In this document: in pieces, positions 28,144 to 36,829 of the stretch
Layout of the letters: each line of letters begins with the position of its first letter
Position numbering within the stretch: the stretch's first letter is position 1
NCBI GenBank assembly: GCA_024685315.1
Contig: JAIKVW010000013.1
Span: 1 to 64,000 of the forward strand
Reading direction: 5' to 3'
Source: Lachnospiraceae bacterium
GTDB lineage: Bacteria; Bacillota; Clostridia; Lachnospirales; Lachnospiraceae
DNA length: 64,000 nucleotides
Translations under genes and position numbers: made by a program
The notes under the pieces: model-generated
Databases searched by the model: none
The model's input: only the letters and a program-made list of their open reading frames with translations
Told to the model about the DNA's origin: nothing

Positions 28144-28707
28144 CTATTTTGCCTTTGCGCGCCTGCTTCTCAGGAACTCCTCGTACATATTCTGATGAGG
28201 ATAAGACTGCCTGTGATACTCCCCGTCGAGCGCGTAGGCAGTCAGTTCGTCCCCGGTGTACTCGAGTTTCAGTGAAAAGAAAGGGGCCTCATCCTGCATC
28301 AGGCGGAAGAATATCCTGTCGCCCTCCCAGAGCTCCAGATCATAGACCTTGTCCATGTCGAGCCACTCAAGCACGCCTTCGCGGCAGGGGATCACCCCGT
28401 CGGGGCCTTCCCCCGCGCTGCTGCCGCCTTCCCTTTCCCAGGCGTAGGCGGAAAACAGGTGCATGAACTCGGTCTCGTACCTGTCGGTCACGAAGGTAAC
28501 GATGCCGCGGAAGCGGTAATCCGTGAGCCTCAGGCCGGTCTCCTCCATGGTCTCGCGGAGAAGACAGTCCTCCGGGCTTTCCTTGTCCTCGAATTTTCCC
28601 CCGACACCGATCCACTTGTCCTTGTTTATGTCGTGCTCTTTCTTGGTCCTGTGCATCATAAGGTATCTGCCGTCTTTTTCAAGATAGCACAGCGTCGTCA
28701 GCAGCAT
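28144..28707 (-). CDS. Nudix hydrolase, MutT/8-oxo-dGTPase-like
   Basis: A 187-residue Nudix protein. The N-terminus (MLLTTLCYLEKDGRYLMMHRTKKEHD) and WIGVGGKFEDKESPEDCLLRE in part match MutT-type 8-oxo-dGTP diphosphatases of Firmicutes. The Nudix box runs GGKFEDKESPEDC...RETMEETGL. The C-terminal extension (about 140-187) is charged. It would remove oxidised purine nucleotides from the pool; exact substrate unproven. Its stop lies close to the opp promoter, which reads in the same direction. Confidence 0.85.
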   Translation of the reverse strand: MLLTTLCYLEKDGRYLMMHRTKKEHDINKDKWIGVGGKFEDKESPEDCLLRETMEETGLRLTDYRFRGIVTFVTDRYETEFMHLFSAYAWEREGGSSAGEGPDGVIPCREGVLEWLDMDKVYDLELWEGDRIFFRLMQDEAPFFSLKLEYTGDELTAYALDGEYHRQSYPHQNMYEEFLRSRRAKAK

Positions 28708-28820
28708 TTTCCCGACCTCCCGGAAGTATCTTTTTCGAAATAACAGTATACCACAATGCGGGAGCCGGCAACAGACAGCCTCTCTTTCCGTTTTTACTTC
28801 ACTTTTGCGGGGATTAATGG

Positions 28821-28897
28821 TATATTAAAGTATAACAGTATCAAAAAATATTATATAAGGAAGCTCGTCAGGACTTCGTCCGAACGGGCGGGCTTTT
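28821..28897 (+). promoter_or_regulatory. Weak promoter and terminator-like leader hairpin ahead of the MntR-like gene
   Basis: TATATT (28821-28826), with a TTCACT 17 bp upstream, is a plausible promoter. The leader then contains AAGCTCG (28861-28867) pairing with CGGGCTT (28889-28895) around an inner GGAC-TTC-GTCC hairpin, followed by TTTT. No other gene lies upstream on this strand to need a terminator, so this may be an attenuator of the regulator gene. Confidence 0.35.
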
Positions 28898-28948
28898 ACT
28901 GATCTTGCGATGCTCGTTAAGTAAAAACACCCAGGAAGGAGAACCGCC

Positions 28949-29341
28949 ATGAAGATGCAGGAATCCCCGGAAGATTACCTCGAAGCGATCCTGATGATCA
29001 AACTTCAGAAGGGAAAGGTCCGTTCGATCGACGTAGCAAGGCATCTCGGCTTTTCGAAGCCCAGCGTGAGCGTTGCGATGAAAAGGCTCCGCGAGAACGG
29101 CTATGTGCTTATGGATGAAGACGGATACCTCACTCTTACCGATTCCGGCAATGAAATAGCGTCCAGCATTTATGAGCGCCATACCATTGTGTCGGAATAC
29201 CTCATGCAGCTCGGCATTTCTGAAGAGACCGCGATCAATGACGCCTGCAGGATAGAGCATGTCCTCAGCGAGGAATCCTTCCAGCGCATCAAGGAGCTCA
29301 CGGAAGCATCCCGCGGCAAGTCCGGCAGCGGGGAGAGCTGA
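28949..29341 (+). CDS. DtxR/MntR-family metal-dependent repressor
   Basis: A 130-residue regulator with an N-terminal winged helix (SIDVARHLGFSKPSVSVAMKRL at about 27-48) and a dimerisation domain; the C-terminal SH3-like domain of DtxR is absent, so it resembles MntR. The metal-site residues expected near the N-terminus (SPEDYLEAI) and in HTIVSEYL and CRIEHVLS are recognisable. It probably senses Mn or Fe. No manganese transporter is next to it in this window, so the target genes are elsewhere. AAGGAG precedes the ATG. Confidence 0.88.
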   Translation: MKMQESPEDYLEAILMIKLQKGKVRSIDVARHLGFSKPSVSVAMKRLRENGYVLMDEDGYLTLTDSGNEIASSIYERHTIVSEYLMQLGISEETAINDACRIEHVLSEESFQRIKELTEASRGKSGSGES

Positions 29342-29358
29342 CCCCCGGAGAAAAAGAA

Positions 29359-29390
29359 AAACGGCTATCCGCTAAGATAACCGTTTCTCC
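29359..29390 (+). terminator. Terminator after the MntR-like gene
   Basis: AAACGGCTATC pairs with GATAACCGTTT (one mismatch) around GCTAA-like loop bases, followed by CTCCC. The T run is short. Confidence 0.6.
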
Positions 29391-29422
29391 CGTGTACGAA
29401 AATCAAATAGTGTTACTAAAAA

Positions 29423-29485
29423 AGTCAGATATCATGGCAAAATCACTGACTATACAGACGAGGCAGTTAGGAGTGACTAACCTCG
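29423..29485 (+). other. Two consecutive hairpins in a gene-free gap
   Basis: AGTCAG (29423-29428) pairs with CTGACT (29446-29451). Then CGAG...GTTAG pairs with CTAAC...CTCG (29459-29485) with a three-base bulge. No coding frame is seen from 29342 to 29558. This may be a structured leader of the AI-2E gene or a small RNA; I cannot identify a known family. Confidence 0.3.
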
Positions 29486-29558
29486 TAATGACAATATACC
29501 AGATTGTTTTTTGAGATGCAAGCACTTTTTATAATAATTTGAGGTATTTTTAATTATT

Positions 29559-30983
29559 ATGCAGGACAGCAAGGATCCGGCGGGCCGAAGCGCCGCTGAA
29601 GGAACAAAGAAGGCAGGCGGGACCTCCAAAAAAAGTTCCGACTCTTCCGGGGCCTTCTGGAAAGAGCACTTTAAGAGCAACCGTAAATATTTCACGATCT
29701 CCGTCTACGTGGTGGTCACCTTTTTCATTTGCCTGATCATTTACAAGGTCTTCGGCAACTGGAGCGCGACCGTTTCCACGTTTTCAAGCGTTGTCTCCAC
29801 GCTCATGCCTTTCCTCGTAGCCTTCCTTATCGCCTATTTCATAAACCCGATGGCGGGGTGGATCGACGACCTTATATTCTACAGGCATTTTAATATATTC
29901 AGCAAAAGCGCGCGGAAAGCCAGAGCTTCCGCCCCGGTCAAAAAAGCCCACAGGCTGATCTCGGTGGTCCTGGCCTACGTGATAGTTATAGCCGCGGTCA
30001 TGCTCGCTCTCTCGCTGATACTCCCGCAGGTGGTCGAGGGCATCGCCGCCCTGGTCTCCCAGCTCCCTTCGATGGTCAATACCATCACCGGCTGGATCGA
30101 AAACCTCGACGACTACGTCCCCGGCGCGGACCTTTCATATGTAGAGAACATCGTCAGCCAGCTCGGCGACAAGATCGTAGATTACGTCCAGAATTTCGCC
30201 TCCGAACTGCTCCCGAAGCTCTACAATATCGGAAGATCTTTCTTAAGCGCGGTCCTGAATGTCATCCTTGCCTTTATCATCTCCTGCTATATCTCGGCAG
30301 AAAGCGACTCGATCAAGTTCCAGATAAAGCGGATCATCTACGCGCTGTTCCGCGAGGAGATTGCCGAAAGGATCGTATACACGCTGAAGAAATCCAACAC
30401 GATCTTCAGTTCCTTCATCACCGGCAAGGTCATCGATTCGATCATCATCGGAATGCTCTGCTTCCTTCTGATGAAGGTGCTGCGGCTTGATTACGCGGTA
30501 GTGCTCAGCCTGATCGTGGGCGTCACCAATATGATCCCCTACTTCGGGCCTTTCATCGGCGCGGTCCCCGGCGTAATAATACTGCTTGTCATTTCCCCCG
30601 GAAAAGCGCTTATATTTGTAATAATGATAGTGCTCCTTCAGCAGTTCGACGGAAATATCCTGGGGCCGAAGATCCTTGGCGAGTCCACCGGCTTGAAGCC
30701 GGTATGGGTCATTTTCGCGATCATCGTAGGCGGAGCGGTCGCCGGGCCTATCGGCATGTTCCTGGGAGTCCCGATCGTTGGCGTGCTCGTTTTCATCGGA
30801 AGCGACCTGCTGAATTACATCCTGAGCCGCCGGAATATCCGCTACGATCTGTCGAATATTGATCCTAATCGGATGTCGAAGATCGATCACGTATTTATAT
30901 ACAGCGATCCTCCGGAGGATGCGGCTGCTGCCGCGGCAGAAAAAGAAGCCGGGAAAAAGCCTGAGGATCCCGGAAAAGCTTAA
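29559..30983 (+). CDS. AI-2E family transporter (PerM/YtvI type)
   Basis: Integral membrane protein of 474 residues with about eight hydrophobic segments. The charged N-terminus (1-45) is followed by TM1 near 52-70. The C-terminal half contains the family signature VGVTNMIPYFGPFIGAVP and QQFDGNILGPKILG. The proteins are variously linked to autoinducer-2 export or Na+/H+ antiport; the substrate here is unknown. A Pro/Ala/Lys-rich tail ends the protein. The gene is single, closed by a terminator shared with trmB. Confidence 0.88.
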   Translation: MQDSKDPAGRSAAEGTKKAGGTSKKSSDSSGAFWKEHFKSNRKYFTISVYVVVTFFICLIIYKVFGNWSATVSTFSSVVSTLMPFLVAFLIAYFINPMAGWIDDLIFYRHFNIFSKSARKARASAPVKKAHRLISVVLAYVIVIAAVMLALSLILPQVVEGIAALVSQLPSMVNTITGWIENLDDYVPGADLSYVENIVSQLGDKIVDYVQNFASELLPKLYNIGRSFLSAVLNVILAFIISCYISAESDSIKFQIKRIIYALFREEIAERIVYTLKKSNTIFSSFITGKVIDSIIIGMLCFLLMKVLRLDYAVVLSLIVGVTNMIPYFGPFIGAVPGVIILLVISPGKALIFVIMIVLLQQFDGNILGPKILGESTGLKPVWVIFAIIVGGAVAGPIGMFLGVPIVGVLVFIGSDLLNYILSRRNIRYDLSNIDPNRMSKIDHVFIYSDPPEDAAAAAAEKEAGKKPEDPGKA

Positions 30984-31007
30984 ACCGGAGCTTCAAGGAA
31001 AAGAAGC

Positions 31008-31049
31008 AAAGAAAGGGCCGGGTCACTTATGTGGCTCAGCCCTTTCTTT
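31008..31049. terminator. Bidirectional terminator overlapping the 3' end of trmB
   Basis: AAAGAAAGGGC (31008-31018) pairs with GCCCTTTCTTT (31039-31049); inner pairing of GGGTCAC/GTGGCTC closes a TTAT loop. It ends the AI-2E transcript on plus and contains the last codons of trmB on minus. Confidence 0.8.
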
Positions 31050-31686
31050 CTGCATCCATATAGCAGATCTTCTGTCCGAGATTCCGGAACTTATCTTCAT
31101 ATTCCGTCGGGATATTTCCCTCCAGATACTCGCTGTGATAAAGATCGAAGGTGTGCCTTCCGGTATCCCATCCGCACCTGTCGCCCTCCTCGAGAGAGAA
31201 CCTGAAGAGACCGGTGTTGTCGGTCTTCATTACCACATGCCCGCCGGGGACAAGGATCCTGTCGTAGCGCCCCCAGTAGAGCTCCGAGGTCAGCCGCCTC
31301 TTCGCGTGCCTCTCCTTCGGCCAGGGATCCGAGAAATTGAGGAAGATCTTCGAGACCTCCCCTTCCCCGAACACGGAAGCGATCTCCTCGGCGTCCATCC
31401 TTACAAATATAAGGTTCCTGCCCTCGTACCCGCTCCTCTTTTCAAGCGCGCGCACGATCACGCTGGAGTACTTCTCCACCCCGATGTAATTGATCCCGGG
31501 GTTCCGGACCGCGTTCTCAAGGATGAACTGCCCTTTTCCCATGCCTATCTCAAGGCATATCGGATTGCCGTTCCCGAAAAAATCGTTCCATTTCCCCGGC
31601 ATCTCAAGCAGGGCCTCGTGGTCCGAGAGCACCAGGGGCGAGGCTTCTATCGTTTCCCGGCTTCCGGGAATGTTCTTAAGGCGCAT
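31036..31686 (-). CDS. trmB: tRNA (guanine46-N7)-methyltransferase
   Basis: Methylates G46 in the variable loop of tRNA with SAM. The 216 residues show CLEIGMGKGQFI (SAM site), NYIGVEKYSSVIVRAL, LIFVRMDAEEI, the family signature NFSDPWPKERHAKRRL, and the C-terminal TEYEDKFRNLG. The length is typical. The gene is about 15 bp downstream of ilvN on the same strand. Its last codons form half of a terminator stem. Confidence 0.95.
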   Translation of the reverse strand: MRLKNIPGSRETIEASPLVLSDHEALLEMPGKWNDFFGNGNPICLEIGMGKGQFILENAVRNPGINYIGVEKYSSVIVRALEKRSGYEGRNLIFVRMDAEEIASVFGEGEVSKIFLNFSDPWPKERHAKRRLTSELYWGRYDRILVPGGHVVMKTDNTGLFRFSLEEGDRCGWDTGRHTFDLYHSEYLEGNIPTEYEDKFRNLGQKICYMDAERKG

Positions 31687-31700
31687 ACCGCTCCCGTCCT

Positions 31701-32183
31701 TTAATCGTTAAGGTCTCGCTGGATGGCAACGGCGCCTGTCCTCGCCATCTCGATGATCCCGAAGGGCTGCATCAGCTTAATGAACCTGTCGACCTTCGTA
31801 GTCTTGGCGGTAAGCTCAATGACCATAGTCTTCGGGGCGAGGTCTGCCACGTGCGCGCCGGTGATGCTGCAGATCTGCATTATGTCCGCGCGGGTCGCGT
31901 TGGTGTAGGCGATCTTGATCATGAGGAGCTCCCTCATGACGCACTTGCCTTCGGTAAAACGCCTGACCTTGATAACGTCTATTTTTTTATTCAGCTGCTT
32001 CTCGATCTGCTCCATAATGCGCTCGTCGCCGCTGGAAACGATCGTCATGCTGGAAATATTGCGGTCGTCGGTCTCGCCTACCGCAAGGCTGTTGATGTTA
32101 AATCCGCGCCTTGCAAAAAGCCCCGCGATCTTACTGAGAACACCGTACCTGTTCTCTACAGTAACTGAGAAAATTCCTTTCAT
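31701..32183 (-). CDS. ilvN: Acetolactate synthase, small regulatory subunit
   Basis: Regulatory subunit of acetohydroxyacid synthase, 160 residues. An N-terminal ACT domain (about 2-75, with VENRYGVLSKIAGLFARRGFNI) binds valine in the family, and a C-terminal ALS_ss domain follows (about 85-158). The start is four bases after ilvB, with AAGGAG inside the ilvB end. Together they make acetolactate or acetohydroxybutyrate for branched-chain amino acids. Confidence 0.94.
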   Translation of the reverse strand: MKGIFSVTVENRYGVLSKIAGLFARRGFNINSLAVGETDDRNISSMTIVSSGDERIMEQIEKQLNKKIDVIKVRRFTEGKCVMRELLMIKIAYTNATRADIMQICSITGAHVADLAPKTMVIELTAKTTKVDRFIKLMQPFGIIEMARTGAVAIQRDLND

Positions 32184-32187
32184 GGGC

Positions 32188-33810
32188 TCACTCCTTTACC
32201 AGGTCGTAAGGATAGACCTCGCAGACCATCATGCCGCTTCCCTCGGCAGCAAGAAATTCGCGTATGGTGTCCTCCATGCCGCTGTTGCTCGTCAGATGGA
32301 AATATCCTATCCCGTAGGCATCCGCAAGCTTCGCGAAATCCGGCCACTCGCCGAGGTTCGTGCCGCTGTAGCGGTCGTCGTAATTATGATGCTGGTATTC
32401 GCGGACCAGCCCCAGATAACCGTTGTGCATGATCACGAACTTGATATGCAGGCCGTAATGCTGCATGGTCGAGAGTTCCATCATAGCCATCTGGAACGAA
32501 CCGTCGCCGCACACCGCAATGACCTGTTTATCCGGGAAAGCCGCCCTTGCGCCCATGGCCGCGGGGATCGAATAGCTCATTGTCCCGAAGCCGCCGGTGG
32601 TAAGGAAACGTCCGTGCTTCATAACGTAGTTGTCCGCGGACCAGAGCTGGTTCTGTCCGACGTCCGCGACATAGACCGCGTCGTCTTCCATCATGGAGCT
32701 CAGCGTCTTAACAAAGAGGCAGGGATCCACGAAATCAGGATTAAAGTGGTGGTTCGGCACGTAATCGGCTTTCTTCTGCTCGAGAGTGCCGGTCCATTCG
32801 CTGTAGTCGCTCTCAAAATCCCTCTCGAGAAGCTTCTGCATGACCACCTTGATATCGCCGACGAGCGGGATCGTGGTGCCGAGGTTCTTTCCGATCTCGG
32901 CGGGGTCGACGTCTATATGAATAATGGTTGTGTTCCTGCGTTCAAGCTTGTACGGCTTAACTACCGCGCGGTCAGCGACCCTGGCCCCGACCAGCATCAG
33001 GACGTCGCATTCAGCGACAGCGTAGTTCGCGTAAGGTTTGCCGTTCGTCCCGAGCATTCCCATATAATGAGGGTCGTCGCTCGGAAGCGCGCCGATGCCC
33101 ATCATGGTGGACACCGCGGGAATATTGTGGCGGTCGATGAACTGCTTCATCTCGTCCTCTGCGTTAGCCAGGATGGTTCCGCCGCCGGTGCAGATAAGCG
33201 GTCTCTTCGCCTTCGTGAGCGTCTCGATGACCTTATTGATCTGAAGGTCATTCCCCTTGACCGTAGGCTTGTATCCTCTCAGCGACACCCTTTCCGCGGG
33301 AACGTACTCGGAAGCCTTGTTCTGGATGTCTACGGGAACGTCTATAAGCACGGGCCCTCTCCTGCCTGTGGAGGCAATGTAAAAGGCCTCTTCAAATATC
33401 CTGGGGATGTCCGCAGGATCTCTCACGAGATAGCTGTACTTTACGAAAGGCTCGCAGGCGCCGGTAATATCGGCTTCCTGGAAAACGTCCCTGCCCAGAA
33501 GGCTGGTCTCGACCTGCCCGGTGATGGCGATGAGCGGAATGCTGTCCGCGTAAGCCGTCGCGATCGCGGTGATAAGGTTGGTCGCACCGGGGCCGGAGGT
33601 TGCCACGGCTACGGCAGGCTTCCTCGTAACACGTGCGTATCCGCTCGCCATGTGCCCGCCGTTCTGCTCGGCGCGCACCAGGACGACGTCGATGTCCGAC
33701 CTGTAAAGGCTGTCGAAAAACGGACAAATTGCGACTCCCGGATAACCGAACACGGTATGGATGTCTTTCTTTTCAAGACATTTTACCATTACATCTGCGC
33801 CTGTCATCAT
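32188..33810 (-). CDS. ilvB: Acetolactate synthase, large catalytic subunit
   Basis: TPP- and FAD-dependent catalytic subunit of 540 residues. Visible are the N-terminal catalytic Glu region (TVFGYPGVAICPFFDSL), GPGATNLITAIATAYADSIPL, QEADITGACEPFVKYSY, and the TPP-Mg motif GDGSFQMAMMEL with a downstream Asn (MHNGYLGLV). GGAGGATATAAG precedes the ATGATG start. Regulation may be at the promoter described upstream; I saw no T-box or leucine-rich leader peptide. Confidence 0.94.
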   Translation of the reverse strand: MMTGADVMVKCLEKKDIHTVFGYPGVAICPFFDSLYRSDIDVVLVRAEQNGGHMASGYARVTRKPAVAVATSGPGATNLITAIATAYADSIPLIAITGQVETSLLGRDVFQEADITGACEPFVKYSYLVRDPADIPRIFEEAFYIASTGRRGPVLIDVPVDIQNKASEYVPAERVSLRGYKPTVKGNDLQINKVIETLTKAKRPLICTGGGTILANAEDEMKQFIDRHNIPAVSTMMGIGALPSDDPHYMGMLGTNGKPYANYAVAECDVLMLVGARVADRAVVKPYKLERRNTTIIHIDVDPAEIGKNLGTTIPLVGDIKVVMQKLLERDFESDYSEWTGTLEQKKADYVPNHHFNPDFVDPCLFVKTLSSMMEDDAVYVADVGQNQLWSADNYVMKHGRFLTTGGFGTMSYSIPAAMGARAAFPDKQVIAVCGDGSFQMAMMELSTMQHYGLHIKFVIMHNGYLGLVREYQHHNYDDRYSGTNLGEWPDFAKLADAYGIGYFHLTSNSGMEDTIREFLAAEGSGMMVCEVYPYDLVKE

Positions 33811-33866
33811 CTTATATCCTCCTCCGGATGCGCGAGGCTCTGCCGCCCCGCCAAAACTGCTTCTGC

Positions 33867-33900
33867 CTGCCCGCAGATTATATCCTAAAGCCGCGGGCAG
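33867..33900 (-). promoter_or_regulatory. ilvBN promoter region with an inverted repeat around the -10
   Basis: On the minus strand TATAAT (33877-33882) lies between the arms of a perfect 8-bp inverted repeat, CTGCCCGC (33893-33900) and GCGGGCAG (33867-33874). The -35 is poorly conserved. The repeat could be an operator or form an RNA hairpin at the 5' end. Confidence 0.45.
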
Positions 33901-33960
33901 TTTCAGGTGTGACTATCATCTTAGCACATATTGAGTTCCGGTGTAAATACAAAGGATTAA

Positions 33961-34010
33961 ACAAATACAGCGGAGAAATGCGTATTCCGCATCCTCTCCG
34001 CTGTATTTGT
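33961..34010 (-). terminator. Intrinsic terminator after the exonuclease gene
   Basis: A perfect 16-bp stem, ACAAATACAGCGGAGA with its complement at 33995-34010, plus inner ATGCG/CGCAT pairing. It lies about 20 bp after the stop codon at 34031 and is followed by a T-rich run on the minus strand. Confidence 0.88.
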
Positions 34011-34030
34011 TCCCTGTCGGGCGGCGGTTT

Positions 34031-35002
34031 TCACTGTTCCCGGGCCGCCGAGCCCCGGTGGCGCCTCTCCCAGCGCTTCTCGATCACTTCCTGTTTCATT
34101 TCACGGATCTTGTCCGCGCCCTCTTCGTCAATAAGCCGGATCGTCTTGATGGCGAACATACGGTTCCCGGCGTCGGTGGTCTTGATCCGTATCTTCCCCC
34201 GGATATTTCCGTGTTCCCTGCACTCGCACAGGCAGTAGCAGGACTTTCCTTTTCCAACGAACCAGTTCAGCTTTTTCCTGGCCGTCCTTCCGCATTTGAA
34301 GCACCTGACCGACCTGACCTCGCGGTCCGCCATCAGCTCTTCCCTGGAAGAGAACTCACGCGAAATATACTTATAATAATCATCATAGACAAGGTGGATC
34401 TCCTCTTCCTTCGTCTTGGGATTCTGGTAGTAATCCACCGAATACTGCCTTTCGCAGAGCTTAGGGTCGAGCTGCCTCAGTATCTCGGCCGTGTACGCTG
34501 CGTCATTTACCGCCCTGTGGAAGGGTTCCTTCTTTGGCAGCCGGAAGAAATCCGTCGCGGCCTCGAGGCTCTCTGCCTTATGCTCCGGGTCGAACTGCAG
34601 CCGGAACATCTTCTGGACGTTGTAGTAGGTGATCGGCCCCTCGAGCAGGTCGTCCAGATGGTAATATTTGAGATTCCTCTGGAGCTCGACGAGATCACCG
34701 TTCCCCCAGGTGCAGAATACAGGATCATCGCCGCACCATAGCAGGAAGTCCACCACCACATAAGGGAAGGTATCGCTTCCCGAAAGCTCTTTCTGGGAGA
34801 TCCCCGTGATCTCCTTTGTCTTATAATGAAGTTTTTTGTATATTTTCGGCTTGCATGTCTGGCTGAACCGGTCGATCTCGTTCAGATCCTCGTCAAGGAG
34901 CACCGCCCCAATCTCGATGATCTCAAATGGGATCCTGTTGTCTGCCGGGGTCTTCCCGAACATCCGCTGATTCCACTCGAAATCGACGACTACGTAGTTC
35001 AT
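34031..35002 (-). CDS. DEDD-type 3'-5' exonuclease with C-terminal zinc-ribbon-like region
   Basis: Exonuclease of the DnaQ/KapD fold, 323 residues. ExoI motif VVDFEWN gives the metal-binding Asp7 and Glu9; ExoII lies in VFCTWGNGDLVEL and ExoIII in FHRAVNDAAYTAEIL. The C-terminal part has cysteine pairs (CFKCGRTARKK and CYCLCEC) like a zinc ribbon. I start at the ATG at 35002 because GGGAGGCGG lies ten bases upstream and the exonuclease domain begins at once; the frame stays open 51 codons further but that part is not protein-like. Substrate (RNA or DNA ends) unknown. Confidence 0.85.
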   Translation of the reverse strand: MNYVVVDFEWNQRMFGKTPADNRIPFEIIEIGAVLLDEDLNEIDRFSQTCKPKIYKKLHYKTKEITGISQKELSGSDTFPYVVVDFLLWCGDDPVFCTWGNGDLVELQRNLKYYHLDDLLEGPITYYNVQKMFRLQFDPEHKAESLEAATDFFRLPKKEPFHRAVNDAAYTAEILRQLDPKLCERQYSVDYYQNPKTKEEEIHLVYDDYYKYISREFSSREELMADREVRSVRCFKCGRTARKKLNWFVGKGKSCYCLCECREHGNIRGKIRIKTTDAGNRMFAIKTIRLIDEEGADKIREMKQEVIEKRWERRHRGSAAREQ

Positions 35003-35124
35003 TTTGTTTTTACCGCCTCCCGGCCATGTCCCGGAACATGCAGCCTGATGCTCCGAAGGCACGTTATCATCCATAGTAATAGTATTTAAAAAAGCCTGCT
35101 TTGTCAACCTTGCCGCCTTTTGTG

Positions 35125-35133
35125 TGCTATAAT
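35125..35133 (+). promoter_or_regulatory. Extended -10 promoter of the patatin gene
   Basis: TGTGCTATAAT contains the extended -10 TGC-TATAAT. No good -35 lies 17 bp upstream. It is 42 bp ahead of the ATG at 35176. Confidence 0.5.
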
Positions 35134-35175
35134 GAGTTAAATAATCCCAAAACAATTGCAGGAGACATTAATATT

Positions 35176-36078
35176 ATGAAGAAATACAGCGGGCTTGCGG
35201 GGCTCCCCCGCGGAGACGCTCCGGAAGGCATCACTCCCGGCTGCCTCGTGCTGGAGGGCGGCGCCTGGCGCGGTCTGTACACCCAGGGTGCCATTGACGC
35301 GCTTCTGGAGGCCGGGATCAATTTCCAGACCGTCATCGGGGTATCCGCAGGAGCAATGTCCTCCATCGGGTATATGTCGGGCCAGATCGGCCTCTGCCCT
35401 CGCTTCAACCTGACCTACCGCCACCACCCGATGTACGTGGGCATCGGTTCGCTCCTGATAGATCATGGCATTACCGGTTTCACCTTCTGCTTCAGGAAGA
35501 TCAAGGGCGAGTTCGCTCTTAATAAAAAGCGCTTTTACGATCCCAGGCGGCGCCACGTCGTTGTCGTCACGAACTGCCTTACAGGGGAGGCCGAGTATCC
35601 GGAGCGCGGCAAGGACAGGATCTTCCGGAATATCCGGGCCTCTGCGACGGTACCCTACGTTTCGCTCCCGGTAATGATAAACGGGACCCCTTACCTTGAC
35701 GGGGGCATAGCAGAAAAGATCCCCTATAGCTGGGCTCTGGAGAACGGCTATGATAAGATCATGGTGATCCGCACCCGCGAAGCCTCCTACCGCCGCGAAA
35801 AGAAGAAGTCCGGCCCCGGGCTCATCTCCCGGATTCTATACCGGAAATATCCCGGGATCCTGCGCGATTTCGCAGAGACAGAGGTCCGCTACAACGCCAC
35901 CGTCGACCGCATAGACTCGGACGCCGCAGCCGGAAAGACATTTTCTCTCGCGCCTTCTCAGCCTGTGACCATAAAACGTTTCGAAGGCGACCTGGAAAAG
36001 CTCGGAGAGCTCTACCACCTCGGATACGAGGACGCAAAGAGAGCTATCCCCGCGATCAGGGAATACCTCGCGAAATAG
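35176..36078 (+). CDS. Patatin-like phospholipase
   Basis: Ser-Asp dyad lipid hydrolase of 300 residues. The oxyanion loop GGAWRG lies at 28-33, the nucleophile elbow GVSAG at 55-59 (Ser57) and the catalytic Asp175 in DGG. There is no signal peptide, so it acts in the cytoplasm, probably on phospholipid acyl chains (RssA/YjjU-like branch). The ATG at 35176 is chosen because CAGGAGA lies upstream; the frame is open 25 codons further without a start signal. It precedes the two-component genes by 50 bp and could be cotranscribed with them. Confidence 0.88.
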   Translation: MKKYSGLAGLPRGDAPEGITPGCLVLEGGAWRGLYTQGAIDALLEAGINFQTVIGVSAGAMSSIGYMSGQIGLCPRFNLTYRHHPMYVGIGSLLIDHGITGFTFCFRKIKGEFALNKKRFYDPRRRHVVVVTNCLTGEAEYPERGKDRIFRNIRASATVPYVSLPVMINGTPYLDGGIAEKIPYSWALENGYDKIMVIRTREASYRREKKKSGPGLISRILYRKYPGILRDFAETEVRYNATVDRIDSDAAAGKTFSLAPSQPVTIKRFEGDLEKLGELYHLGYEDAKRAIPAIREYLAK

Positions 36079-36128
36079 TATTTAAAGGGGGTACATCTGC
36101 CCCGTGTTTAATATAAGGAAGAAATCAT

Positions 36129-36818
36129 ATGAAAATACTTCTCGTGGAAGACGAAAAATCCCTCTCAAGGGCCCTCGTCAAAATACTTGAACACGCAAAT
36201 TATTCGGTCGACCCGGTCTATGACGGAGAGGAGGCCCTCGACTACCTCGCAGACGGGAGCTACGACGCCGTGGTCCTGGACATAATGATCCCTAAAAAGG
36301 ACGGTCTTACGGTCCTCCGGGAGACCCGCGCCAAAGGGAATAACGTCCCGGTGCTTCTCCTCACCGCGAAATCCGAGATTGAGGACCGCGTTTCCGGGCT
36401 TGACGCGGGGGCGAACGACTACCTCACCAAGCCTTTCGCGCCCCCGGAGCTCCTCGCGCGCATACGCGCAATGCTGCGCATAAAGATGCAGGCGGAGGGG
36501 GCCGATGCCAGCGGCACGGATATTATCCTTGGGAACCTGCGCCTCAGCCGCACGACCTATGAGCTCTCCTCCCCGAACGGATCCTTCCGCCTCGCGGGCA
36601 AAGAGTACCAGATGATGGAAATGCTTATGACGAACCCGAACGCCCTCATCTCCACAGAGCGCTTTTTCGAAAAGATCTGGGGCTACGACAGCGACGCAGA
36701 GATAAACGTCGTCTGGGTCTACATTTCCTACCTCAGAAAGAAACTTGACTCGCTGAATGCGGACGTTGCGATAAAAGCTTCCCGCGGCGCGGGCTACTCG
36801 CTGGTCGAAAAGCAGTAA
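36129..36818 (+). CDS. OmpR/PhoB-family response regulator
   Basis: DNA-binding response regulator, 229 residues. The receiver domain (1-115) has the acidic pocket EDE (7-9), phosphoryl acceptor Asp51 in VVLDIMIP, and Lys in TKPFAPPEL. The winged-helix effector (130-226) ends KASRGAGYSLVEK. AAGGAAG precedes the ATG. The partner kinase starts 11 bp downstream. A promoter with repeated TTAAGTT boxes at 38959-39002, ahead of a nearby lipoprotein gene, is a likely target. Confidence 0.92.
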   Translation: MKILLVEDEKSLSRALVKILEHANYSVDPVYDGEEALDYLADGSYDAVVLDIMIPKKDGLTVLRETRAKGNNVPVLLLTAKSEIEDRVSGLDAGANDYLTKPFAPPELLARIRAMLRIKMQAEGADASGTDIILGNLRLSRTTYELSSPNGSFRLAGKEYQMMEMLMTNPNALISTERFFEKIWGYDSDAEINVVWVYISYLRKKLDSLNADVAIKASRGAGYSLVEKQ

Positions 36819-36829
36819 GGACTTAAGAA

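Noticed and set aside
31915..33888. 657-codon open frame on the plus strand
   Set aside because: It is antisense to ilvB and ilvN, has no domain pattern and is rich in His/Arg/Val, as expected from the complement of GC-rich codons.
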